Shown one piece after another: positions 45,481 through 54,361 of a stretch of DNA of 64,000 bases (the first letter of the stretch is position 1; every line of letters starts with the position of its first letter). Origin of the DNA: Nonlabens antarcticus (lineage in GTDB: Bacteria > Bacteroidota > Bacteroidia > Flavobacteriales > Flavobacteriaceae). The notes under the pieces are model-generated. The model ran no database searches. It saw only the letters and a list, made by a program, of their open reading frames with translations, and was not told the origin of the DNA. The position numbers and the translations under genes were made by a program. The DNA is taken from NCBI RefSeq assembly GCF_015356755.1, contig NZ_JADFCO010000058.1:37862-101861 (forward strand), read 5' to 3'.

Positions 45481-46410
45481 TCATAATTTTGGTTTTAGAA
45501 TTAATCTGTAATTATTTAGTACGGTTACTTTTATGTTTCGATTGTTACGCCTAAACACCTTTGTAATTCCGCCTACTTGTGGAACGGTAGGAATATTGAT
45601 GTCGCTAACAATATCGTCTATAACTTCGGTGGTAGCTTCTGCTCGAAAATTGTTTTGTACATAGATGCCCTCACTACCATCCGATAAATCGAAGGCTTTA
45701 AGTTTGGTGGGGTGATGCTTTATATTTTCAATTTCAATCAAAGCCCGATTGGGCTGAAAGCTTATAAATCCAAAAACTGGTGTGTTCTTTGACATCAATT
45801 TATTATTGATTGTTGCAGCTTTAGTTAGGCGCATTCGCAACCTGGTATTCGCTTTTACAACTTGGTCGCCATCAACGACTACGTAAATGGTTTCATCTGT
45901 ATTGCCGTGGATTGAAACTTCATTTGGTTTTGGCGCAGCAGCAAAGAACAGCTGATGTTCAAGCCCCAATTCTTTAGTTTCAATTTTTTGCTCTCTTTTA
46001 ATTTCCGATGAATCGACTTTTGGCGTATTCTTTTGAGCAACCTTTCTTTGTCCCAAATTTTGATATCGCTTTTCAGAATATTGAATCTTGCCAGCACTAT
46101 AAATGCTATCCACAATACGTTTCTTTTCACGTTCGGGTAAATCTGGGTCATAAAAGCCTAAGGAATCAATCAATTTTTCATCATAGATGCTAGGTGCATT
46201 ATTTTCGCGAACTTCCTTTAAATCATTAATGGCATCCAGTTTAGAATCATACTCTTTTTGGTTTTCATCTAAATCTGGCACTAAAGTTTGTTCAAGATTT
46301 TCATTTTCACTTTTATCATCGCCCATAACCATCATAGAATAGGAAATTAGGAATATGAAAATCACGACTAATACCGCTGCAAATACTATTTTATTCTTTT
46401 CTACTTTCAT
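45481..46410 (-). CDS. traM: TraM, conjugative transfer protein
   Basis: This 309-residue protein has one N-terminal membrane helix (residues ~8-28), a charged linker to ~150, then the conserved periplasmic domain with TIYVVVDGDQVVKANTRLRMRL and GFISFQPNRALIEI. It is the Bacteroidota TraM, with a VirB10-like layout. It lies 30 bases from each neighbour in the tra operon. Confidence 0.88.
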   Translation of the reverse strand: MKVEKNKIVFAAVLVVIFIFLISYSMMVMGDDKSENENLEQTLVPDLDENQKEYDSKLDAINDLKEVRENNAPSIYDEKLIDSLGFYDPDLPEREKKRIVDSIYSAGKIQYSEKRYQNLGQRKVAQKNTPKVDSSEIKREQKIETKELGLEHQLFFAAAPKPNEVSIHGNTDETIYVVVDGDQVVKANTRLRMRLTKAATINNKLMSKNTPVFGFISFQPNRALIEIENIKHHPTKLKAFDLSDGSEGIYVQNNFRAEATTEVIDDIVSDINIPTVPQVGGITKVFRRNNRNIKVTVLNNYRLILKPKL

Positions 46411-46442
46411 AATCGTGGTTTTTTTAATTGCCGATTATCGGC

Positions 46443-47057
46443 TCAATTTTCATCGTTTAATTTTTTTAAGGTGTTCTCGAAATAGTTTGTAATCAATAAT
46501 CCGTGTGGATTGTTTGGAAAATTTCTATCAACTGATATTAAGTTTCCACTAGAAATAAGTTCGTAGGTGTCTATTATTGAACCACGATTGATTTCAAAAA
46601 TGGTAACGGTTCTAAAGACATACGTTCCGTTTTGTTCTTCGATTTGTGAGTTTGTGCTCAGCACCTTCTGAACCAGCGAGTATTGAAGTAATCTGTTATA
46701 GACGCCATCAGCCTTTTTCTGGCGATATAAATTGTCTACAGAACTATTCCCTAGCCAAAGTGCCTTTTCAAGATTCCGTTCGTAATTACTCGCATCGATG
46801 TTATAGAAGTAGTTATGAAATAGGTCTAAATGTGCCAAAGCTTCAACCTTAAAATTCTCTTTTTGGGTCACGAGTTTCAGCGGAATAATACTGCCATCTG
46901 TATTGATTGCAAAAGCACTATTGAGCGCCTTTTGATTTGTGTTGAATGCCATCCAGACTGAAAAGGTACTAGACAGCAATGCACAGACAACGACTGCCAA
47001 AACGATAAATCGATTCAATTTTAAGACGTTATAGATATTTTTGTATGGTGTTTTCAT
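46443..47057 (-). CDS. traK: TraK, VirB8-like mating channel protein
   Basis: This 204-residue protein has one membrane helix at residues ~16-36 and a periplasmic NTF2-like domain with EALAHLDLFHNYFYNID and ALWLGNSSVDNLY. That is the TraK pattern in Bacteroidota conjugative elements. It is a structural inner-membrane component. It is 11 bases after traJ. Confidence 0.9.
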   Translation of the reverse strand: MKTPYKNIYNVLKLNRFIVLAVVVCALLSSTFSVWMAFNTNQKALNSAFAINTDGSIIPLKLVTQKENFKVEALAHLDLFHNYFYNIDASNYERNLEKALWLGNSSVDNLYRQKKADGVYNRLLQYSLVQKVLSTNSQIEEQNGTYVFRTVTIFEINRGSIIDTYELISSGNLISVDRNFPNNPHGLLITNYFENTLKKLNDEN

Positions 47058-47068
47058 TCTGAATTGGA

Positions 47069-47911
47069 TTAGCTGGTAAACAATCTGAGTGTGAAGGACG
47101 TTGCACGTCTATAGAGTTTGAATTTCAAGAAAACGATAAAGCCTACTGAACCGAGTTGCACAACAGGTGCAAAAAAGCCTTGACCTACATCTGTACCAAA
47201 CAAGTTGGTCCAGAAATTTGTGTTTATTTCTGTGTATAGTGCGTTAACAAACACATTGACTAAAAAGAAGGCTGGTACCAACATATAGACAGCAGCGTAC
47301 AATTTGAAAAATGTATAGGCAAGCGAACGGAATTTTTCAAAAACTGCTAGACTTATAACCAATGGAAAAAAGGCTTGCATTATTCCTAATAAAAAATAAC
47401 GTTCTGCAAGAAATAGTGGATAGATAAATAAATCCAAAATCCAAAGAAAGAGACTAATAATGAATGCAAATATTTTAAAACCATAAAGTGGTGTTATTAA
47501 GGCTTCATATAAGAGTGTCATTGCTGCTTGAGCAACTTCAATTATACTTACGTCTTCTTCAATGGGAATGTCCTGCATCTGCAATGGCAACAATGCTGGT
47601 GCTGTACCACGATATTGCGCTTCTATGGAAACAAGTATGCTATCAAAGAAGCCCAGTACTTGCGTCGAAAAAATGACCAGAATTACTATTGCAAAATTCT
47701 TGGCTAGTTCCCCAGGGCTTAGTCCCCAAGTGTAACCATCTTTATCAGCGATACCTTCATTATACTTTTTAAGAATATTGACTAGAAAAAACAGGACAGC
47801 AAGCGTTTTCATTCCCGCAATTGTGTATTGCGAGAAACTGCTGTTCTGTATGGTCTGGAAAACTGTATCTATATATTCCAGTCCTATTCCTAAAAGAATG
47901 GTAGCGGTCAT
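47069..47911 (-). CDS. traJ: TraJ, polytopic VirB6-like inner-membrane channel protein
   Basis: This 280-residue protein has about six to seven transmembrane segments. It includes a TAGMKTLAVLFFLVNILKKY-type segment, a LSLFLWILDLFIYPLFLAER segment (written here approximately), and a C-terminal FIVFLKFKLYRRATSF. It matches TraJ of Bacteroidota ICEs. It starts 3 bases after the preceding TraI-like gene. Confidence 0.85.
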   Translation of the reverse strand: MTATILLGIGLEYIDTVFQTIQNSSFSQYTIAGMKTLAVLFFLVNILKKYNEGIADKDGYTWGLSPGELAKNFAIVILVIFSTQVLGFFDSILVSIEAQYRGTAPALLPLQMQDIPIEEDVSIIEVAQAAMTLLYEALITPLYGFKIFAFIISLFLWILDLFIYPLFLAERYFLLGIMQAFFPLVISLAVFEKFRSLAYTFFKLYAAVYMLVPAFFLVNVFVNALYTEINTNFWTNLFGTDVGQGFFAPVVQLGSVGFIVFLKFKLYRRATSFTLRLFTS

Positions 47912-47914
47912 TTA

Positions 47915-48484
47915 TTAATAATTTGTTTCGCGGTTATTAACTTTGTCCTGCATTTTTCTAAAGGAAATGATGTCCTTGTAACGTCTAGTTTTAGTTTTGA
48001 TATTGGAAACCATTTCTTTCGATTCCAATTCTTTTTCTTTCAAAATTTCTGCACGTTCGGCATCGCTCATTTTTAGGTAATCGCTTGATAAGATTTCGTC
48101 TATAAAGTCAACCGTGTCCAAAGAATTTTGGACTATCGAATCGAATGATTCCATAACTCTGCTAACTTCATCTGGTTTGATGTATGGCGAGTTTAAAATA
48201 TCTTGTAATTCATTTTGCATTACCTGAATAAGGCGCTGATTGTTTTGTCCAATTTCTTGAACAGCTCTTAGCTGTTGTACCACACTAGATACTTTCTCAA
48301 TGCTCTCTTTTGCATCTTTTAAAAATTTTACAGACTTAATCATTTGAGCTGTCTGTTTACCCGACTCTATAAGTTGTTTTACCAAGCTGATAAAGTTGGT
48401 GTTGTCATAAGTGGGCATTCCTTGGGCTTTAATATTCAGGCTGAACAGAAGTGCCATCGAAAGTATTAGAATTTTTGTCTTCAT
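47915..48484 (-). CDS. TraI-like exported coiled-coil transfer protein
   Basis: This 189-residue protein has a signal peptide ending near NIKAQ (residue ~21), then a helical, coiled-coil-rich body, comparable to VirB5-type minor pilus proteins. Position between the VirB4-like TraG and TraJ is the usual place for TraI in Bacteroidota tra operons. Sequence alone does not show a motif. Confidence 0.7.
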   Translation of the reverse strand: MKTKILILSMALLFSLNIKAQGMPTYDNTNFISLVKQLIESGKQTAQMIKSVKFLKDAKESIEKVSSVVQQLRAVQEIGQNNQRLIQVMQNELQDILNSPYIKPDEVSRVMESFDSIVQNSLDTVDFIDEILSSDYLKMSDAERAEILKEKELESKEMVSNIKTKTRRYKDIISFRKMQDKVNNRETNY

Positions 48485-48488
48485 AATA

Positions 48489-50891
48489 TTATGTTTTAGA
48501 TGTGAATTGAATTATTGCTTTTTCCATATTGTGATGCTCATCGTAGAGCTTCATTATTTCTTCGTTTTCCGTTCCGTCCGTTAGATAAGCTGCATAGACT
48601 TTTTTAGGAACTTCGAGTCGGAAGATGTTGCTTTCCTTTCCTATTTTGATAAACATTTCAGTGTACTTCCGTGGTCCGGAAAGATTATTCTTGATAGACT
48701 TTAATTGGTTTAGGTCGTGGGTCGAAAGGTTAAGACGTTTGACCAATTCATCATATCCCTTTTCGTTGTTGAGGCTATAGATGACCTGAGTGTTTTCCAA
48801 TATGCTCGCTGACGTTGAATTATTCGGAAGCTGATTGATGGATTGCAGTATAATCCCAATTGCTCCGTTCTGTTTACGTATGGCTTGATAGTAGAATTCC
48901 ACGCTTTCCAACACGTTTTCAAACTTCAGTTGCTTTGCGAATTCATCAAAAAGTATAATGCCTTTTTCAGCCCTATTTTTCCAAATGGTTCTTTGGATGG
49001 CTGACTTAATCAGCTTTAGCATTACGGACAAAATTTCCTTATTGTCCTTGACTTCATCCAGTTCAAATACAATCAAACGTTTGTCCTCGATTTTATAGGT
49101 CTGGTCTTCACTAACTTCAAAAAGGAAGCTATATAGACCATCGCCGACATATTCTGACATTACGTGCAAAAAGCTCGTCACATTGAAATAGTCGGGATGG
49201 ATTTTTAAGGTGTCCAGAAGATCTTTCTGATTCCTTTCTATAAAACTGTAAAAACCATCTAATGAGTGATTTTCTGGAATACTATCGTAATAATGACGCA
49301 ATATCTTTTTGACGGATACAGACTGTGCCTTGGTTACTTTTAAATCGGAAGCAAACAGTTCAAACAGGAACACCGATAAATCTTCCAATCGTTCTGGTGT
49401 GAGGTCATTTGTATCACTTATGTAAAATGGGTTAATGCCTAAGTTCTTTCCGCTTTCGTAGCGAAGCACCGTGTATTTTTCAGGATAGAGTTTGGCAAAC
49501 TTGGTGTATGAGCCACCCAAATCAATGATGACCAAGCGAACACCACTTTCAAAATATTGGCGCAAGATGTTATTGGCCAAAAAGGATTTGCCCTCGCCTG
49601 TTGGAGCGAAAATGGCGAAGTTCCGAGCCTTGATACGTTTTTTACGTTCATCCCAAACATCTTTTAGAACAGGAATGTTATGTTCACGGTCATTGAAGAT
49701 GATTCCGGTAGTGTCCGATTTGTAATTGGTGTTGTTTATAAACAAGCAAAGTGCGTGTTTTAAGTCGGTTACGTATAAATCGTTGTTTGAGAAATTAGAC
49801 GAGAAACAGCAGTAACTATTTAGGATATAGTTCTTTCGTTCTTCGCCTTGTGGATAGTATGGGATTATATCCAGTTCCTTAAATTCTGTCTTTATTTTTG
49901 AAGTTATTTTATCGAGTTCTTTGGCTTCTTTAGACCAATACACTATGTTTAAATGCCCGCGAATGATTCGTGCATTATCATCGGCATTAATTTGGTCAAG
50001 GATGTGCTGGATTTTGCCAAGCACTACTTTATTCTGCGAACCAAAATTGGAACTCTTGTTAAGTTCCTCGATTTTCTTATCCAGTAACTTGCGCCACTTT
50101 TGTTTATCATCCAAATAGAGAATCTGGTTGACAATATGATTTTCGTTAAGCGTAAGCCCTAAACCATCAATAAACCCTTGATGAAATACAAAATCGTCAG
50201 AAGTGAATTTCTCATTGGTTTTGCTACTCTGTACACTTTCGCCAAAGCACAGTTCGCTATTGATGGCAAGGGCATCAAAATGGTTTTCGCCAATATTGAC
50301 GCTTTTTTTATCCAGTAAAATATCGGTATCATAGCCTTCATTAAAGCCATTGAAGTAATTGTTTGTCAGTTGCTGTATTTCTTTCGCTTTAAGCGAAATA
50401 AATTCCATTTTTCGGCTATTGTTGATGAAGGAAATCGAATCACTAACCGAGTTTGCGAAGCTCTTTATGTTATCATCCAGTTCCTGTACAATTCCCTTTG
50501 AAATTTTTCTAAAGGGATTAACATATTTCGAGTTGTTAAGCGCCTTGTTTTTGGTCAAGATGAAGAATAAATAACATTTGTGCTCAATATGTCCACGCCC
50601 TTTAAAATGCTTGTGAGTAGCTTTTTCGAGAAAAGTTGTATTCGGAAGTTGTTCCGAAGTATAAGATTTCTTCTGGTATATATCCTGTTTGTGAACCACG
50701 GTTCCCACAGGCAGCGACTTCAAAGCCTGAAACCAAGCACCGTGCATATCTTCAAAGTCCTTTTCAGATAAGGAATAGATTTCTGGTAGATTTCCTTTGT
50801 AGCACAGAATAACATTGCCATTATTGGCAAATACGATATTCTCCTGAATATCTACAATAGGTTGATATGCCGAAAGGTTAATCTTGTTCAT
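48489..50891 (-). CDS. traG: TraG, VirB4-like conjugation ATPase
   Basis: This 800-residue protein has Walker A APTGEGKS (429-436) and Walker B KGIILFDEFAKQL, with VIDLGGSYTKFAKLYPEKYT after it. It matches the TraG ATPase of Bacteroidota conjugative elements, which energises the channel and pilus. Its start overlaps the 3' end of traF by 14 bases. Confidence 0.93.
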   Translation of the reverse strand: MNKINLSAYQPIVDIQENIVFANNGNVILCYKGNLPEIYSLSEKDFEDMHGAWFQALKSLPVGTVVHKQDIYQKKSYTSEQLPNTTFLEKATHKHFKGRGHIEHKCYLFFILTKNKALNNSKYVNPFRKISKGIVQELDDNIKSFANSVSDSISFINNSRKMEFISLKAKEIQQLTNNYFNGFNEGYDTDILLDKKSVNIGENHFDALAINSELCFGESVQSSKTNEKFTSDDFVFHQGFIDGLGLTLNENHIVNQILYLDDKQKWRKLLDKKIEELNKSSNFGSQNKVVLGKIQHILDQINADDNARIIRGHLNIVYWSKEAKELDKITSKIKTEFKELDIIPYYPQGEERKNYILNSYCCFSSNFSNNDLYVTDLKHALCLFINNTNYKSDTTGIIFNDREHNIPVLKDVWDERKKRIKARNFAIFAPTGEGKSFLANNILRQYFESGVRLVIIDLGGSYTKFAKLYPEKYTVLRYESGKNLGINPFYISDTNDLTPERLEDLSVFLFELFASDLKVTKAQSVSVKKILRHYYDSIPENHSLDGFYSFIERNQKDLLDTLKIHPDYFNVTSFLHVMSEYVGDGLYSFLFEVSEDQTYKIEDKRLIVFELDEVKDNKEILSVMLKLIKSAIQRTIWKNRAEKGIILFDEFAKQLKFENVLESVEFYYQAIRKQNGAIGIILQSINQLPNNSTSASILENTQVIYSLNNEKGYDELVKRLNLSTHDLNQLKSIKNNLSGPRKYTEMFIKIGKESNIFRLEVPKKVYAAYLTDGTENEEIMKLYDEHHNMEKAIIQFTSKT

Positions 50892-51162
50892 AATCGAAGC
50901 CAGAGTTTCTTTTGTTACTAATGATTTGCGGAAATACCTTTGCCATTTGGAAAAGCTGTGGATTGTGGGCTATCCGTGTCAGCGCCACATATAGGGAAGC
51001 ATTGAACACCAACACACCTATTATTATCCCAAAGCTGAATGAGAATATGATGATGAGCAAAGAAGCCAATATGGAAACCATCATTAAGGCAAACAGTGAA
51101 ATGGGCAGCCCGAAAATGACCGCCCTTTTCCTGATGTTTTTATAGACCTCGAACCGTTTCAT
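50878..51162 (-). CDS. traF: TraF (DUF4133), small membrane transfer protein
   Basis: This 94-residue protein has a basic start (FEVYKNIRKRAVIFGLP) and two hydrophobic helices (about 18-38 and 42-62), the pattern of DUF4133/TraF and of VirB3. It adjoins traE without a gap and overlaps traG. Confidence 0.88.
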   Translation of the reverse strand: MKRFEVYKNIRKRAVIFGLPISLFALMMVSILASLLIIIFSFSFGIIIGVLVFNASLYVALTRIAHNPQLFQMAKVFPQIISNKRNSGFDYEQD

Positions 51163-51450
51163 TTATACAACGATTCCTATTAGGTAAGTAAAGATTCCGA
51201 CTACTGCACCTGCAATCAAAACAAATACAAGTACTCTTGTAATTCCCTTTTTTAAGTCAGCATTTTCCCCAAAAAAATGTCCTGCGTTGAACAGGAAACC
51301 GATGAGGAAAATGACCCCTAATATGATTGGAAAAATGGTTCGGATGGTGTTAGAAACATCATCGACCGAATCTTCAATTCCCCCAATTTGCGCAAAAAGT
51401 GATGTTGAGAGCAACGACAAAAAAGTTGCCAAATAGATTGATTTTTTCAT
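51163..51450 (-). CDS. traE: TraE (DUF4134), small exported membrane protein
   Basis: A 95-residue protein with a cleavable signal peptide (MKKSIYLATFLSLLSTSLFA) and two following membrane segments, as in DUF4134/TraE and VirB2 pilins. The ATG at 51450 is chosen because it gives a clean signal peptide; a frame extending to 51528 would add 26 untypical residues. It is the first gene of the minus-strand tra operon. Confidence 0.88.
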   Translation of the reverse strand: MKKSIYLATFLSLLSTSLFAQIGGIEDSVDDVSNTIRTIFPIILGVIFLIGFLFNAGHFFGENADLKKGITRVLVFVLIAGAVVGIFTYLIGIVV

Positions 51451-51638
51451 AACGTAACAGTTTAAATTCTTAGTTGTTTTCGTTATTGGAAATTTACATA
51501 TATTTGAATATAAATAACTGAAAATCAAATATTTGTGAATAAAATATTATTTGATATTGATTGAATTCCGTTGTTATTATTTGGCATCAAATTCTATGGA
51601 ATTTTGAAGGGAAGTTGTTGATAACCGGAAAATTGAAA

Positions 51639-52280
51639 ATGAAAAAAGCGCTCAAAAACGTCAGTTTTGTGATTTTGGTTCTAAAAATGTGCTTCATTTT
51701 TGGACAAGAAACGAGTGCTCAAAAACGAATAATAATTGACGTTGGACACGGTCGAAAAGATGCTGGTGCAATTGGCATAAATGGCATCCAAGAAAAGGAT
51801 GTGGTTTTAATTATTGCGAATGAGATTCTGAAGCTTAATAATGAATTGGATAAGCCTTTGGATATTTATTTAACCAGGTATAGTGATACGCTCATTTCGC
51901 TATCGGATAGAACCAAACTGGCCAAAGCATTAAACGCGGATTTATTTGTGTCCTTGCATTGCAACCATTCTGAAAATCCAAATGCGAGAGGGATAGAGGT
52001 TTATGCATCAAGAACGCAGAAAGCATTTTCTAAAGCCTCAGTTTTTATTGCTTATCAAATTGAAAGAGCAGTTTGTAATGCGATTGGATATGTAAGTAGA
52101 GGTGTAAAGTTTTCGAACTTTCAGGTGCTGAGGGAAACGACAGAATATTGCCCTGCTATATTAATAGAATTGGGCTTTTTGTCAAATTGGGATGAGGGCA
52201 GTTATATTTCAGATAAGAACAATATGGAACGCATCGCATTATCAATATTATTATCCATTCAAAAATCTATAGAATTATGA
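51639..52280 (+). CDS. N-acetylmuramoyl-L-alanine amidase (Amidase_3)
   Basis: This 213-residue exported enzyme (start at 51639) has a signal segment to about residue 28. The Amidase_3 zinc site is visible: IIIDVGHGRKDAGA (His and downstream Glu), NADLFVSLHCNHSE and ILIELGFLSN. It cleaves the peptide stem from peptidoglycan. In this place, divergent from traE, it probably opens the cell wall for the mating apparatus. A frame open to 51561 would begin before the signal peptide and is less likely. A TATATTTG box at 51499-51506 may drive it, but its TTG spacing is 22, longer than usual. Confidence 0.88.
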   Translation: MKKALKNVSFVILVLKMCFIFGQETSAQKRIIIDVGHGRKDAGAIGINGIQEKDVVLIIANEILKLNNELDKPLDIYLTRYSDTLISLSDRTKLAKALNADLFVSLHCNHSENPNARGIEVYASRTQKAFSKASVFIAYQIERAVCNAIGYVSRGVKFSNFQVLRETTEYCPAILIELGFLSNWDEGSYISDKNNMERIALSILLSIQKSIEL

Positions 52281-52375
52281 AAGACATTTTTTTAGAGTTA
52301 ACAAAGAGCTTGAAGGACATTATACTACAATTTATTTCAGAAGTAATTTTACTGTACAAATCATTCAAAAGCTGA
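52277..52375 (+). CDS. Possible 32-residue amphipathic microprotein
   Basis: Its ATG overlaps the amidase stop codon (ATGA) and it ends one base before the convergent DnaC-like gene. The peptide begins MKDIFLELTKSLKDIILQFI and is a single amphipathic or weakly hydrophobic helix. Translational coupling and exact fit suggest a real gene, perhaps a membrane helper of the amidase; chance cannot be excluded. Confidence 0.4.
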   Translation: MKDIFLELTKSLKDIILQFISEVILLYKSFKS

Positions 52376-52376
52376 A

Positions 52377-53039
52377 TTACTTCCGCTTATCCCCAGCCTT
52401 TGTGTCAAAAGCAATCAAGTTAAACAGTTCTCGCATTCGGCTACGAACTCGGTTACCGTAGCGTTCTTCCAACTCTTCAGCATTTAGATTTGTTGTAGCG
52501 TGTGTTTTAATTTTATGTTTGGTTTGTAAATACAACTCGTATCGAGACAAGAGCACTTCGCCCATCACATTAAGATCCTTCCCGTAGAACCGTCCAGCAG
52601 GTTCCACGCCCAAATCATCAAAACAGTAGAATTTAGTATTGCCGTATTCTTCAACAGTTTTAAAACCAAGATGGTTAAAACTGAAAGTTACATTTCGGCA
52701 GGGAATCATTTCGTAAGTTCGTTGCAATGGCACCAAATGTCGCAGTAATTTCATAAAGCTGGTCTTTCCGCATCCAACGGGTCCAGAAAGCAAAATGCCT
52801 TTGTCAATGTCAATACCGTAAGTCTCACAGTTGTCTTTGTCTTTGATGAAGTAGGAACAGAGCTTCAGCAAAATGTCTTTGTCTTCATCATAGATCCTAA
52901 ACTTTTCGCCAAACAACAGCTTGCCTTTGGCATTCAGATAAATCAATATTTTTGGAAAATCGTAGAGTACACTTTTACCATCAAATTTTCCGAGCGAATA
53001 TTCCACGCCACCTTCGGTTATTTTAGAGGGGTTGTCCAT
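52377..53039 (-). CDS. DnaC/IstB-like AAA+ ATPase
   Basis: A 220-residue protein when begun at MDNPSKITEGG (ATG at 53039). It has Walker A GPVGCGKT in LLSGPVGCGKTSFMKLLRHL, and Walker B YCFDDLGVEPAG, followed by a sensor-type THATTNLNAEELEERYG. It resembles helicase loaders. It overlaps the upstream initiator-like gene by 17 bases, and the two form a plausible replication module of the excised circular ICE. Confidence 0.78.
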   Translation of the reverse strand: MDNPSKITEGGVEYSLGKFDGKSVLYDFPKILIYLNAKGKLLFGEKFRIYDEDKDILLKLCSYFIKDKDNCETYGIDIDKGILLSGPVGCGKTSFMKLLRHLVPLQRTYEMIPCRNVTFSFNHLGFKTVEEYGNTKFYCFDDLGVEPAGRFYGKDLNVMGEVLLSRYELYLQTKHKIKTHATTNLNAEELEERYGNRVRSRMRELFNLIAFDTKAGDKRK

Positions 53040-53775
53040 AATCTTTGTTTTTAGTGGTTCGCAAGTTGTCCTTAATTTGGGACACTTGTTTTTTGTTTGG
53101 TTTGTTTTCCTCGTCAAATATTTCGGTTCTGTCCATCCAGTTGATGGCTACGGCTCGCCAATCTCTGATTTCTTTTCCATCGCCTGTTTGCCAATTTCGG
53201 GTTTGGTAATGCTCATAGAATTTTTTTGCTTCATCAGCATCAAAACCTTTTTCTTCAAAAAAAATAAAAACGGCCTGCCAGCCCTTTGGCTGTTTTATAT
53301 TGTTTTCTTGTTTGTTATTGTTTATAGTAGATACCAATGCTTGTCCACCTATGGGACGGTGCGAGTCCACAGCTTGTCCATTTGTGGGATGGTGGTGTCC
53401 CTCAAGCGGTACACCTCTGGGATGGTACTGTTCCGCAAGCTGTTCTAATATGGGATTGTACTGCCCCACAACTGGTTCATCACTTGTCCCAATAATGGCC
53501 ATCTTGATTTTGCTGCCTTTGTAGGGATTGTTGGAAGGGAAATAGGTTAAATATTGCCAAGAATCTAACTCGACGATACATCTATGATAAGTTGATTTAG
53601 AACCTATTTTTGCACAGCGCATCAAATCCCTACGGTTCACATAGAATTCATCCAAAAACCGACAACTGTTCCATTCTTGGAACAGCGCCATATACAGACT
53701 GATATGCGTTGGGTTAAGACGGTCATCAAAATAGAACTTCTCAAAAGCCGCATTAAGTAGCTTTATGTAGTTCAT
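53023..53775 (-). CDS. Initiator- or regulator-like protein with internal 11-residue repeats
   Basis: This 250-residue protein begins with a winged-helix-like domain (residues ~1-90: YFDDRLNPTHISLYMALFQEW, then KIGSKSTYHRCIVELDSWQY). Residues 105-148 are four tandem 11-residue units of the form [Q/H/S][Y/H]xP plus seven residues (for example QYNPILEQLAE, QYHPRGVPLEG). The C-terminus has EEKGFDADEAKKFYEHY and NWQTGDGKEIRDWRAVAINW, as in DnaD-type or phage replication proteins. I call it replication-related from the DnaC-like neighbour and the fold; the exact family is not certain. Confidence 0.55.
   Translation of the reverse strand: MNYIKLLNAAFEKFYFDDRLNPTHISLYMALFQEWNSCRFLDEFYVNRRDLMRCAKIGSKSTYHRCIVELDSWQYLTYFPSNNPYKGSKIKMAIIGTSDEPVVGQYNPILEQLAEQYHPRGVPLEGHHHPTNGQAVDSHRPIGGQALVSTINNNKQENNIKQPKGWQAVFIFFEEKGFDADEAKKFYEHYQTRNWQTGDGKEIRDWRAVAINWMDRTEIFDEENKPNKKQVSQIKDNLRTTKNKDYGQPL
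53332..53463 (-). repeat. Four tandem degenerate 33-bp repeats within the initiator-like gene
   Basis: They encode the four 11-residue units. Each carries a version of a TGTCCAnnTNTGGGAnGGT-type core on the plus strand. Copies are diverged, so this is an old repeat. Confidence 0.65.
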
Positions 53776-53778
53776 AGC

Positions 53779-54063
53779 TTAAGAATTTAGACCGTGGTGC
53801 ACACGGTTGGCATCCATAACTTTTTGAATTTCCTCTGTATCATAGTAGATAATACCACCCACTTTTGTGTATGGCAATGTGCCATTGATGCGAAGATTTT
53901 GCAATGTGCCAGGACTTACCTGAAGCAAGTCCATAACCTCAGAAGATTTGAGGTATTTTTTGAGTTTCCCGCTGGCTTGTCTGGTCAATAATTGTTTGAT
54001 GTCATCGAGCAATTCCATTTTGAATTCCCGAAGGTCGTCTGTGGTAATAATACTTGTCGGCAT
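53779..54063 (-). CDS. Excisionase-like helix-turn-helix protein (HTH_17)
   Basis: This 94-residue protein has a coiled N-terminal helix and then a MerR/Xis-type helix-turn-helix KYLKSSEVMDLLQVSPGTLQ with the wing VGGIIYYDTEEI. Such proteins regulate ICE genes or serve as recombination directionality factors. It is 3 bases before the initiator-like gene. Bases 54064-54361 upstream hold no gene. Confidence 0.8.
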   Translation of the reverse strand: MPTSIITTDDLREFKMELLDDIKQLLTRQASGKLKKYLKSSEVMDLLQVSPGTLQNLRINGTLPYTKVGGIIYYDTEEIQKVMDANRVHHGLNS

Positions 54064-54184
54064 AATAGAATGGTTTTAATGGAAAGGGACTATTTGGTTT
54101 ATGATTTTAAATGATAGTCCCTGACCTGATTTGACTTTCGTTCTACAAATTTGAATAGGTTTATTGGATTTTATTCCCCAGTAC

Positions 54185-54199
54185 GACCGAACTACGGTC
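54185..54199. promoter_or_regulatory. Inverted repeat GACCG-AACTA-CGGTC upstream of the HTH gene
   Basis: A 5-bp inverted repeat with the half-site CTACGGTC, which recurs in the stem at 54308-54340. It may be a binding site for the adjacent HTH protein. Confidence 0.35.
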
Positions 54200-54307
54200 A
54201 AAATTTAACATCTTGAAATTTTATGGATTTTGTAGTGTTTTGGTACTTCTAAAGTAGAAAATGTGTCTTAAATCACACTAAATTATATGAAGAGTGCTTC
54301 CAAAACC

Positions 54308-54340
54308 AAAAGACCGTAGGTTAACCGTACTACGGTCTTT
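54308..54340 (-). terminator. Hairpin at the end of rteC
   Basis: The 11-bp stem AAAGACCGTAG/CTACGGTCTTT with a 10-base loop lies 22 bases beyond the rteC stop on the minus strand, followed by TTTGGTTTTG. It is probably a terminator. Confidence 0.6.
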
Positions 54341-54361
54341 TATTAAGAGAAAAATTTTACT

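Noticed and set aside
53332..53463. CRISPR-like array
   Set aside because: The 33-bp units are contiguous without spacers and lie in frame within a coding region; no cas genes are nearby.
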